A stretch of DNA of 44,080 bases from Hyphomicrobiales bacterium (GTDB taxonomy: Bacteria; Pseudomonadota; Alphaproteobacteria; Rhizobiales; Beijerinckiaceae), in assembly GCA_025356415.1 (NCBI GenBank), contig JANXTB010000376.1:1-44080 (forward strand), given 5' to 3'. The notes under the pieces are model-generated. The model saw only the letters and a list, made by a program, of their open reading frames with translations, searched no databases and had not been told where the DNA came from. A program made the translations under genes and the position numbers. Positions 32,346 through 39,342 of the stretch are shown here, piece by piece. Each line of letters begins with the position of its first letter. Positions within the stretch are counted from its first letter, which is position 1.

Positions 32346-33317
32346 TCAGCTCGCCGGCGGCGCGACGAACGCCTCGGACGAAAACGGCACGCTGTGTTCC
32401 GCGTCCTTCATTTCCTTCGAGGGCGGGCCCGCCGCGCCCCATTGATCGTTGCGCCCGGGCTGCGGAACCCATTTCTCGACCGCGCCCGGCGCATAGGTTT
32501 CATCGATCTGCTGCACTTCCGCGGTGTATTCGAGCGGCAGGCCCTCGAAGCCGGAAAAATAAGCGAAGATGTTGTTGCCCGGCCCATGGCGGCCGACGCC
32601 CCAGCCGATGCTGAAGCCGGCGTCACGCATCCGTCCGATGCCGCGCATGACCGCGTCAAAGCCGCTCATCTCGAACGCGAGATGATGCAGCGTGGAGACG
32701 TCCGAGGGCACGACGGCGATCGTGTGGTGATCGGAATTGCAGTTCAGGAAAAACATCTTCCGCGTCCGGTCGACGACGCGAAAGCCGAGCGCGCCGGCGT
32801 AGAATTTTTCGAGCACGTCAGGTTGCGGCGTGTTCAACACGAGATGCGACAGCTTGAGCGGAGCATCATTGCGCGTCGCCTCCGCGGCGTCGCGCGCATC
32901 ATCGGCGACCAGCATGATGAGGCGCCCCTCGGGATCGCGGAACGACAGGCCGTAGCCGCCGCCGGGCTCCGACAGGACCTCGACGTCGCCGACATGCACG
33001 CCTTGCGCCTGCAGCACGGCCCGCCTTTCCTCCAGCGCAGCACGGGACGCCGCGCGGAAATCCGCCCTCAGGACCTCGGTCTTGTCGCGCTTGTGCAGGC
33101 CAATCAAGTAGCCGCTGGCGCCAACCGCACGCAGATAGACGGACGAGGGCGTGCGCGCCATCACCTCGAGCCCCCATGGGCCGGCAAAGAAATCCACCGC
33201 GGCGGCAAGGTCCATGACGCCGAACTGGACGCTCCGGAGCGCGTAGACGAAGGCGCGCTGGGCGCTCTCCTGCAAGCTTTTCATCGTTACACCTGAGTTA
33301 TTCATCATGGACGCCAC
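32346..33317 (-). CDS. Type I extradiol ring-cleavage dioxygenase (two VOC domains)
   Basis: A 323-residue protein of two vicinal-oxygen-chelate domains, the plan of BphC-type catechol 2,3-dioxygenases that open a diol ring next to the hydroxyls using Fe(II). The C-terminal domain keeps all expected residues with the right spacing: H158 (LSHLV), H198 (SDHHTI), H212 (LHHLAFE), H244 (GRHGPGN), Y253 (FAYF) and E263 (PLEYTAE). The N-terminal domain lacks these, as usual. Start: GTG at 33317 with AGAGGA eight bases upstream; ATG at 33308 or 33284 are alternatives. First gene of the leftward eight-gene operon, divergent from the double-HTH LysR. The substrate is unknown. Confidence 0.88.
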   Translation of the reverse strand: MASMMNNSGVTMKSLQESAQRAFVYALRSVQFGVMDLAAAVDFFAGPWGLEVMARTPSSVYLRAVGASGYLIGLHKRDKTEVLRADFRAASRAALEERRAVLQAQGVHVGDVEVLSEPGGGYGLSFRDPEGRLIMLVADDARDAAEATRNDAPLKLSHLVLNTPQPDVLEKFYAGALGFRVVDRTRKMFFLNCNSDHHTIAVVPSDVSTLHHLAFEMSGFDAVMRGIGRMRDAGFSIGWGVGRHGPGNNIFAYFSGFEGLPLEYTAEVQQIDETYAPGAVEKWVPQPGRNDQWGAAGPPSKEMKDAEHSVPFSSEAFVAPPAS

Positions 33318-33358
33318 GAGGGCGTTCCTCTAGCGTTGGGTTTGGGAGGAATTCTCGA

Positions 33359-33414
33359 TTTTTCGGAGGCCGCTGGCCAATCTGAAAAACGGGAAATCTG
33401 ATAGCTTTTTCGGA
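33359..33414 (+). promoter_or_regulatory. Triple TTTTTCRGA operator cluster between dioxygenase and LysR genes
   Basis: TTTTTCGGA at 33359-33367, its inverse TCTGAAAAA at 33381-33389 (8 of 9 bases match) and TTTTTCGGA again at 33406-33414. Centres are 22 and 25 bases apart, near two helical turns each. They fill the divergent region and are natural binding sites for the adjacent LysR-type regulator, which carries two DNA-binding domains. Confidence 0.6.
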
Positions 33415-33422
33415 TCAAAGAA

Positions 33423-33440
33423 CTCGAGCCATAACTTGAG
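33423..33440 (+). promoter_or_regulatory. Imperfect palindrome before the LysR gene
   Basis: CTCGAG, CCATAA, CTTGAG: five of six arm bases pair. It ends ten bases before the LysR start codon at 33450, overlapping where a ribosome binding site would be expected (none is clear). It may be an autoregulatory site. Confidence 0.35.
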
Positions 33441-33449
33441 CGACCACAC

Positions 33450-34715
33450 ATGAACCATCTCAAACGCCTACCGAGTTTCCGGCATCTGCGCGTCTTCGAG
33501 GCGATCGCCGAATGCCGGAATTTCAGCCGTGGCGCGGCGTCTGTTCATTTGTCACAACCAGCTGCGACGCAGGCGGTTTTCAATCTCGAGAAATGGGTCG
33601 AGGCGTCGCTTTTTTATCGCAACAAGGGCGGCACTTATCTGACGACCGAAGGCGATATTTTCCGGCTCGGCGTGAGGCGCCTGTTTGAGGCCGTCGAGCA
33701 AAGTCTGGCGCATGATTTGTTCGACGGGTCGAGCGAGCGCGCCAAGCAACTCGCGCCCCGCATCAAATCCTCGCACGTCAACGTGCTGCGGGCGATTTCC
33801 GAATTCTCGTCCCTGGAGCTCGCCGCGAACTTCCTCGGCCTGTCGCGTGCTGCGGTGCAGCGTATCGCGCGCGATCTTGAGGCTACGCTCTCGTCCACGC
33901 TGTTCGAGCGGACGCCGCGCGGCGTATCGGCCAATGCGCTGGGCATGCGCGTCAGCGCCTCGTTCCAAAAAGCCTTTCTGGTGATCGACAACGCTGTCGA
34001 AGAGATCGCCTCGCTGCAAAAGCAGTTCTCGACGCATCTCTACATTGGCGCACAACCGCTCGCCTCCACCTCATTGCTCGCCGCGGCCGTCAACGATCTG
34101 CTTGCGCAGCACCCGCAAACGCAGGTGCGCATCATCGAGGGCTCGTACCAATATCTACTGCAGGAGCTGCAGTCAGGCCGGCTCGACATGATGTTCGGCG
34201 CGCTGAAGTGCCCGAAATCCCTGGACAATGTAAACGAGATCGCGCTGTTCCAGGAGCCCTATTGCGTCGCCGCGCGCGCCGGTCATCCGCTGACCAAGAA
34301 GGCAAGGGTGACGTTGCGCGATCTGGCCGAGGTCGACTGGGTTCTGCCGGGCGCCGGAACGCAACGCCGTCTCGCATTCGAGATGATGTTCAAGGATCAT
34401 CCCAAAACGCCGACCTCGCAGATCGACGCGACATCCGTCTCCGCGCAGATCGCGTTTCTCACATCGAGCGATCGTCTCGCCTTGCTGACGCCGCTTGAAT
34501 TGGCGCTGGATCCGCATATGGGGAGCCTCGCGCAGATCAATTTCGACACCAAGATCGCGCGCAAGCCGGATGGCGTCACGGTGCGCTCGGACTGGCGGCC
34601 CAATGTCGTGCAGACGGCTTTTCTCGAGGGCCTGCGCAAGCGTGTTGCGACATCGACCTTGAGCCCCTCGGCGAAGATGCCGACGGGCTTCCCCGCGCTC
34701 GATCGCGCCGGCTGA
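33450..34715 (+). CDS. LysR-type regulator with two tandem HTH domains
   Basis: A 421-residue regulator, about 120 longer than normal LysR proteins. The first winged HTH spans residues 8-67 (FRHLRVFEAIAECRNFSRGA, VHLSQPAATQAVFNLEKWV). The second spans about 106-166 (NVLRAISEFSSLELAANFLG, LSRAAVQRIARDLEATLSST, FERTPRGVSANALG). The effector-binding domain follows from about residue 195 (THLYIGAQPLASTSLLAAAV). Both HTHs look intact, so each chain should carry two DNA-reading heads. It is divergent from the dioxygenase operon across 132 bases with three repeats and is thus its likely switch. No frameshift is visible, so this is one gene and not two fused by error. Confidence 0.9.
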   Translation: MNHLKRLPSFRHLRVFEAIAECRNFSRGAASVHLSQPAATQAVFNLEKWVEASLFYRNKGGTYLTTEGDIFRLGVRRLFEAVEQSLAHDLFDGSSERAKQLAPRIKSSHVNVLRAISEFSSLELAANFLGLSRAAVQRIARDLEATLSSTLFERTPRGVSANALGMRVSASFQKAFLVIDNAVEEIASLQKQFSTHLYIGAQPLASTSLLAAAVNDLLAQHPQTQVRIIEGSYQYLLQELQSGRLDMMFGALKCPKSLDNVNEIALFQEPYCVAARAGHPLTKKARVTLRDLAEVDWVLPGAGTQRRLAFEMMFKDHPKTPTSQIDATSVSAQIAFLTSSDRLALLTPLELALDPHMGSLAQINFDTKIARKPDGVTVRSDWRPNVVQTAFLEGLRKRVATSTLSPSAKMPTGFPALDRAG

Positions 34716-34719
34716 AGGC

Positions 34720-34744
34720 GCCCCGCACAAGCGATAAGCGGGGC
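34720..34744 (+). other. GC hairpin after the LysR gene
   Basis: GCCCCGC and GCGGGGC form a perfect 7-bp stem with an 11-base loop, five bases after the regulator's stop. There is no T-run, so it would be a weak terminator at best. The next gene in the same direction starts 70 bases later. Confidence 0.35.
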
Positions 34745-34813
34745 ACGAAAACCAATAGCAGCGGCGCCGCGCCTTGCCCTAAGATGCGGGCGAATATCCA
34801 ATGAGGGCTTGTC

Positions 34814-35710
34814 ATGTATCTGCTGGGAGACTCCATCCCCGCTTCGCCTCCGGGGCTGCGGTTTCGTGAACTTTTGACCAAGGCCGGGATCCTCGGCATT
34901 CCCGGCGCCCATAACGGGATGGCGGCGCTGCAAGCCAAGCGCGCTGGGTTCGAAGCGCTCTATCTGTCGGGCGCCGCCGTGTCGGCCTCCATGGGCCTGC
35001 CCGATCTTGGCATCCTCACTATCGAGGACATGGCCTTCTACATCCGCCAGGTGTCGCGCGCCTCCGGCCTGCCCGTGCTCGTAGATGGCGACACCGGCTA
35101 TGGCGAAGCGCTCAATGTCATGAACATGGTGCGCTCCTTCGAGGACGCCGGCGCCGGCGCCGTGCATCTGGAAGACCAGATTCTGCCCAAGAAATGCGGT
35201 CATCTCAGCGACAAGAAGATCGCCAGCCGCGACGACATGGCGGCCAAGGTCGCCGCAGCGGCGCGCGCGCGCCGCCACCTCTACATCGTCGCCCGCACGG
35301 ATGCTGCCGCGAGCGAGGGGCTGGATGGCGCCGTCGAACGCGCCAAGGCCTATCTGGCGGCGGGCGCCGACGCCATCTTCCCGGAGGCGCTGACGGATGA
35401 GGGTATGTTCCGCGAATTCGCGCGCCGCATCGACGCGCCGCTGCTCGCCAACATGACCGAGTTCGGCCGCACGCCGTTTTTCACCAAGGACCAGTTCCGC
35501 GACATGGGCTACCGCATGATGATCTGGCCGGTGAGCTCGCTGCGCGTCGCCAACAAGGCGCAGGAAAATCTGTACCAGACGATCAAGGCGAAGGGCTCGA
35601 CGGAATCCCTGTTGCCCGTCATGCAGACGCGCGCCGAGCTTTACGAGACGATCGGCTATCACGAATTCGAGTCGCTCGATCAGTCGATCGCCCGCTCAAT
35701 TATCCCGTAG
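34814..35710 (+). CDS. Isocitrate lyase/PEP mutase family enzyme, methylisocitrate-lyase-like
   Basis: A 298-residue (beta/alpha)8 enzyme that cleaves or forms C-C (or C-P) bonds next to a carboxylate with Mg2+. The diagnostic loop EDQILPKKCGHLSDK (KKCGH) is that of methylisocitrate and isocitrate lyases. Others: GIPGAHNGMAALQAKRAG, YLSGAAVSASMGLPD, VLVDGDTGYGEALNV and IVARTDAAASEG. Size fits PrpB. GAGGG seven bases upstream of ATG at 34814 sets the start. Methylcitrate synthase is not in this window, so a place in the classical methylcitrate cycle is unproved; it may instead cleave a related 2-hydroxy or 2-methyl acid made by the neighbouring PrpD-containing pathway. Confidence 0.9.
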   Translation: MYLLGDSIPASPPGLRFRELLTKAGILGIPGAHNGMAALQAKRAGFEALYLSGAAVSASMGLPDLGILTIEDMAFYIRQVSRASGLPVLVDGDTGYGEALNVMNMVRSFEDAGAGAVHLEDQILPKKCGHLSDKKIASRDDMAAKVAAAARARRHLYIVARTDAAASEGLDGAVERAKAYLAAGADAIFPEALTDEGMFREFARRIDAPLLANMTEFGRTPFFTKDQFRDMGYRMMIWPVSSLRVANKAQENLYQTIKAKGSTESLLPVMQTRAELYETIGYHEFESLDQSIARSIIP

Positions 35711-35719
35711 CGAATAACT

Positions 35720-36106
35720 TCAAGCCGGGCTCGGAAGCACCGGCTTGAAGACGCCCGTCGCCTTGGCGACGATGCGGCCCGCCTCGTTGCGCACTTCGCC
35801 TTCGCAAAAGACGATGTTACGCCCGCCGCCGGTGGCGCGGCCCTCAGTCACGAGGCGACCTTCGCCGGGCGCCAGAAACGCCGTCTGCAGGTCGATGGTG
35901 ATGAAGCCGGTCGCGCCCTCGACGCTGTCGCGCGCGGCGCGGCCGAGCGCCACGTCGAGCATGGTCATCAGCAGCCCGCCATGCGCATGGCCGCGCGTGT
36001 TGGAAATCGGCGACGCCACCACGACGGACAGGCGAGAAACGCCTGCGGGCGCCTCCTCCGTTACAACACCGCAATGCTGCAGGAACGGTATCGTCTGCTC
36101 GCTCAT
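35720..36106 (-). CDS. PaaI-type hotdog thioesterase
   Basis: A 128-residue single hotdog-fold protein. The signature GHAHGGLLMTMLDVALGRAA (HGG...D on the central helix) and GFITIDLQTAFLAPGEG are typical of PaaI/YbgC-like acyl-CoA thioesterases, which release CoA in aromatic and beta-keto acid breakdown. The start overlaps the BKACE stop (ATGA), giving coupled translation. It converges with the lyase gene nine bases away. As the last gene of the LLM-BKACE operon it probably hydrolyses the CoA ester formed by BKACE (inference). Confidence 0.88.
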   Translation of the reverse strand: MSEQTIPFLQHCGVVTEEAPAGVSRLSVVVASPISNTRGHAHGGLLMTMLDVALGRAARDSVEGATGFITIDLQTAFLAPGEGRLVTEGRATGGGRNIVFCEGEVRNEAGRIVAKATGVFKPVLPSPA

Positions 36107-36984
36107 CGCGGCGCCAGTTTCAAGATCTCGCGGGCTTCCGCGGGCGAGGCGATATTGCCGCCGATGTGCTGCACGAGCCGCACGGCGCGGCGCACCAGTT
36201 CCGCATTGTCGCGCGCCTGTACGCCGCGCTCCATGTAAAGATTGTCCTCGAGCCCAACCCGAACATGCCCGCCCAGCACGACCGCCTGCGCGAGCATCGG
36301 GAATTCATGACGGCCGATGCCGAAGGCCGCCCATGTGGCGCCTTGCGGCATGAGGGTCTTGAACAGCATCATGGTTTCGGGCGTCGCAGGCGCCCCCCAC
36401 GGCACGCCGAGCACGGCCTGGAACAGCGGATGTGGGCCAAACATGCCCTTTTCCGCGAGATGTCGCGCCAGCGCCATGTGCCCTGTGTCAAAGACCTCCA
36501 GCTCGGGCTTGACGCCGAGACGCGCAATCTCTGTCGCCATCATTTCGATGTGGCGCTGCACGTTGACCAGCGTCACGCCGGCGAAATTCAGCGTGCCCAT
36601 GTCGAGGGTGCAGATCTCCGGCCGCAAGGCCGCAACGTGCGCGATGCGCTCCATCGGCGTGCGCAGGTTCGAGCCCGCTGCCGCTGTGTTATGCGCCTCG
36701 TCGGAGGGGTTGAAGCGCGCGCCCGGCCCCGTTGTCAGGTTGATGATCACCTCGCTGCCGCTTTCGCAGATGCGCTCCACGACGTCGCGATAAAGCGCGC
36801 CATCCATGCTCGGCTTGCCGGTCACAGGATCGCGAACATGGATATGCGCCACCGCCGCGCCGGCGCGACACGCTTCGATGCACGCGTTGGCGATCTGCTC
36901 GGGCGTGACGGGCACGGCCGGAAAACGGAAGGCGGTGTCGTCGCCGCCCGTCACCGCGCAGGTGATGATGGTTTTCGCGTTCAC
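36103..36984 (-). CDS. Beta-keto acid cleavage enzyme (BKACE, DUF849)
   Basis: A 293-residue zinc-dependent TIM-barrel enzyme. BKACE proteins, known from 3-keto-5-aminohexanoate cleavage in lysine fermentation, transfer part of a beta-keto acid to acetyl-CoA, yielding a CoA ester and acetoacetate. Zinc ligands H47 and H49 are in AHIHVRDPVTGKP, and the distal Glu lies in RVGLEDNLYMERG; INLTTGPGARF and LDMGTLNF are family blocks. Start: GTG at 36984 with GAGGGG nine bases upstream, giving a normal N-terminus MNAKTIITCAVTGG; the ORF-track start at 37038 would overlap the LLM gene. Second gene of a three-gene operon. The side chain of the substrate is not predictable by eye. Confidence 0.92.
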   Translation of the reverse strand: MNAKTIITCAVTGGDDTAFRFPAVPVTPEQIANACIEACRAGAAVAHIHVRDPVTGKPSMDGALYRDVVERICESGSEVIINLTTGPGARFNPSDEAHNTAAAGSNLRTPMERIAHVAALRPEICTLDMGTLNFAGVTLVNVQRHIEMMATEIARLGVKPELEVFDTGHMALARHLAEKGMFGPHPLFQAVLGVPWGAPATPETMMLFKTLMPQGATWAAFGIGRHEFPMLAQAVVLGGHVRVGLEDNLYMERGVQARDNAELVRRAVRLVQHIGGNIASPAEAREILKLAPR

Positions 36985-36997
36985 GCTGCTTCGCCCC

Positions 36998-38116
36998 TCA
37001 TGCCACGGCCCGGACAGGCTGGGCGCCGATGGCCGCATTGACGCGCGGCAGGACTTCCGTCGCCATCAGCTCCATCGAGCGCTTGGTCAGATACGGATCG
37101 ACCCAGTCCATCCCCGCATAGACGAGTTCGCCGAAGTCGCCGACCTCCTCGCGCAGCGCGAGGATCTTGTCGACGACCTTGTTCACCGTTCCGTAGAGCA
37201 CGAGATTGTCGAGGACGTAATCGACCGTGATTTCCGAGTCCGGCTGATCGCGGTCGTTCTTGAAAATGATGTGACGGTTGGCGCGCATCATCTTCTGCAG
37301 CATCTGGTGATAATAGGCGCGATAAGGGCTCTTCGCGTCTTCTATCGCGTAGCGGCGCGCGGTCGCCTCGTCATCGGCAACGAACACCGTGCGGGCGATG
37401 CGCCAGTCTTCGGGATTGGCGACGGCGCCAACCTCTTCCTTGCCCTTCACATAATTGGGCCAATGCGTCTTGACCCACTTGGAGAGCAGGAAGTTGGCCG
37501 ACAGCGGATGGAAGTCGCGACGGCCCATGGCGATGACGCCCTTCGAGAAAGGCGCCACGACCGTGCCGACGATCTCTGGCCGGGGCTGCTGATAGGGCTT
37601 CGCCAGATATCCGACGCCAAGATCGAGCTTGCCGGTCTTGCGCGTCGACACCTTGAACTGGTTGCCGGGCAGATCGATGTCGTAGGGCGGGTCGCGTTTC
37701 CAGATTTCGAGGATCACGTCGATCGAATCCTCGAACATTTTCTGGCGGTCGAAATCCAGCGTCTGCAGCGCCTCGGCGTCGGTTGGCAGCGCGCCCGCGC
37801 TGATGCCGAAAATGAAGCGGCCCCTCGTCAGATGATCCATCATCGCGGCGTTGGAGGCGATCAGCGTCGGGTGCATCTGCGAGAGGTTGGACGTGCCGGT
37901 CGCGAGCTTGATGGTTTTCGTCTCGGAGATCAGGCTCGACAGGAAGATCATGCTGTTGGTGACGTTTTCCAACTTGTCGGTCAGGTGCTCGCCGACAAAC
38001 GCGTCATGAAAGCCAAGCTTGTCGGCGAGGATGATCGCCTCGCGATCCTCCTTGAGCGTCTCGGCCCAGTTCCGCTCGATTGGATGCATCGGCATGGTGA
38101 AATAGCCCAGACGCAT
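36998..38116 (-). CDS. LLM-class flavin-dependent monooxygenase, limonene-monooxygenase-like
   Basis: A 372-residue luciferase-like oxygenase starting MRLGYFTMPMHP, with FHDAFVGEHLTDKLENV, KLATGTSNLSQMHPTLIASN, MMDHLTRGRFIFGISAGALP, and a long loop before NFLLSKWVKTHWPNYVKG. This subgroup contains limonene 1,2-monooxygenase-like and Baeyer-Villiger-type proteins. GGAGG lies five bases before the ATG. First gene of the LLM-BKACE-thioesterase operon, 13 bases before BKACE, and divergent from a LysR gene. A plausible sequence is oxygenation of a terpenoid or ketone, then C-C cleavage of a derived beta-keto acid (inference). Confidence 0.9.
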   Translation of the reverse strand: MRLGYFTMPMHPIERNWAETLKEDREAIILADKLGFHDAFVGEHLTDKLENVTNSMIFLSSLISETKTIKLATGTSNLSQMHPTLIASNAAMMDHLTRGRFIFGISAGALPTDAEALQTLDFDRQKMFEDSIDVILEIWKRDPPYDIDLPGNQFKVSTRKTGKLDLGVGYLAKPYQQPRPEIVGTVVAPFSKGVIAMGRRDFHPLSANFLLSKWVKTHWPNYVKGKEEVGAVANPEDWRIARTVFVADDEATARRYAIEDAKSPYRAYYHQMLQKMMRANRHIIFKNDRDQPDSEITVDYVLDNLVLYGTVNKVVDKILALREEVGDFGELVYAGMDWVDPYLTKRSMELMATEVLPRVNAAIGAQPVRAVA

Positions 38117-38314
38117 GTCTGTCCTCCATGTAAATCCGTGCGGCGCTTGAGGGCCGCCCTTCTGGAGTCAAGTCTAAGAGCCGCGAGCCGTCCGCCGGAA
38201 CCGCCATTTACGAAATAGACCTGTTCCTCAAAACACTTCATCCGAGCGCCCCTTGACCGACCGGAGGGCGTGGCCGATGCTGCGCGCGGTTTGTTTTCCG
38301 GGGAGGAATGCGCC

Positions 38315-39229
38315 TTGGACAAGTTTCAGGCGATGCTTGTCTTCAAGGCCGTGGTCGATCACGGCGGCTTCACCGCCGCCGCGCGCAAGCTCAACATCTC
38401 GCCCTCCGCCGCGACCAAGAACATCACGAGCCTCGAAGACAGCCTCGGCGCGCAATTGCTCAGCCGCTCGACGCGACGCATCAACCTCACCGACTACGGG
38501 CGCGACTTCTACCATTCCTGCGTCACTATTCTCGATGCGCTGGAGGAGGCGGAATCCTCCGTGCGGGCCAAGAACAAGGCCGCCAAGGGGCTCGTGCGGA
38601 TCGTCATGCCGTACTCATTCGGGCGCGTGACGTTCACGCCCGAGCTGCCGTCCTTCTTCGCGGAAAACCCTGAAATCAGCCTCGATGTGCACTTCAGCGA
38701 CGATCCGCTCGACATCATCAAGGAAGGATTCGACCTCGCCGTGCGCTCGCGCGAGCTGGAGGATTCGCAGCTCATTCAGCGCGTCCTGCACAAGGGGCCG
38801 ATTATCACCGTGGCCTCGCCGGAGCACCTCGCCCGGCACGGCGCTCCACAGACGCCGCAAGACCTTGCAAGCCGGCCCTGCATCGTCGGCAATTACGGCG
38901 CGGAATGGCGGTTCAAGGACCCGGACGGGACGGACCTGCGCGTGCCCGTGCAGAGCGTACTGACGCTTCGCAATGGCGACGCCGTGCGCGAGGCCGCCGT
39001 CGCCGGGCTCGGCTTCGCGCAATCGACCTGGTGGCTGTTCCGCAAGGACCTGCAGAACGGCAATCTCGTTGCGGTGCTGGAGGATTTCGAGCGCGAAGCG
39101 GTGCCGATCTCGGTCTGTTACCCGGCCAAAAAGCATGTGCCGCACAAAGTGGCGCGCGTGCTGGATTTCCTGACGCGCATCACCGATGCGCGGCCCTCCC
39201 GGCGACCGCGCCTCGCTGCGGCGCAATAA
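38315..39229 (+). CDS. LysR-family transcriptional regulator, TTG start
   Basis: A 304-residue regulator of normal LysR size. N-terminal HTH at residues 1-60: QAMLVFKAVVDHGGFTAAAR, NISPSAATKNITSLEDSLGA, RSTRRINLTDYG. The effector domain begins with LVRIVMPYSFGRVTFTPELP; ISLDVHFSDDPLDIIKEGFD is typical of the CrgA/DsdC-like subgroup. The TTG at 38315 has GGGGAGGA seven bases upstream and puts the HTH at the very start as usual; GTG at 38270 is only one base from its GGAGGG. Divergent from the LLM-BKACE-thioesterase operon across about 200 bases, which it most likely controls. Confidence 0.9.
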   Translation: MDKFQAMLVFKAVVDHGGFTAAARKLNISPSAATKNITSLEDSLGAQLLSRSTRRINLTDYGRDFYHSCVTILDALEEAESSVRAKNKAAKGLVRIVMPYSFGRVTFTPELPSFFAENPEISLDVHFSDDPLDIIKEGFDLAVRSRELEDSQLIQRVLHKGPIITVASPEHLARHGAPQTPQDLASRPCIVGNYGAEWRFKDPDGTDLRVPVQSVLTLRNGDAVREAAVAGLGFAQSTWWLFRKDLQNGNLVAVLEDFEREAVPISVCYPAKKHVPHKVARVLDFLTRITDARPSRRPRLAAAQ

Positions 39230-39269
39230 AACCTATTGGCCGACTTTCGGAAAATATGAATTCTCAATT

Positions 39270-39298
39270 TTGCGCTGGCCCCAAGGCTGGGCTCTAAT
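39270..39298 (+). promoter_or_regulatory. Candidate promoter for the ABC importer operon
   Basis: TTGCGC and TCTAAT spaced by 17 bases, ending about 45 bases before the ATG at 39343. The -10 box matches five of six positions, the -35 three of six. Confidence 0.35.
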
Positions 39299-39342
39299 AG
39301 GCTCGCAGCCGGACCGAGAGAGTTCAGTCAAAAGAGCGAAAC

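Noticed and set aside
26534-35710. Complete methylcitrate cycle
   Set aside because: PrpD- and PrpB-family proteins are present, but no methylcitrate synthase, and the genes lie in different operons in opposite directions.
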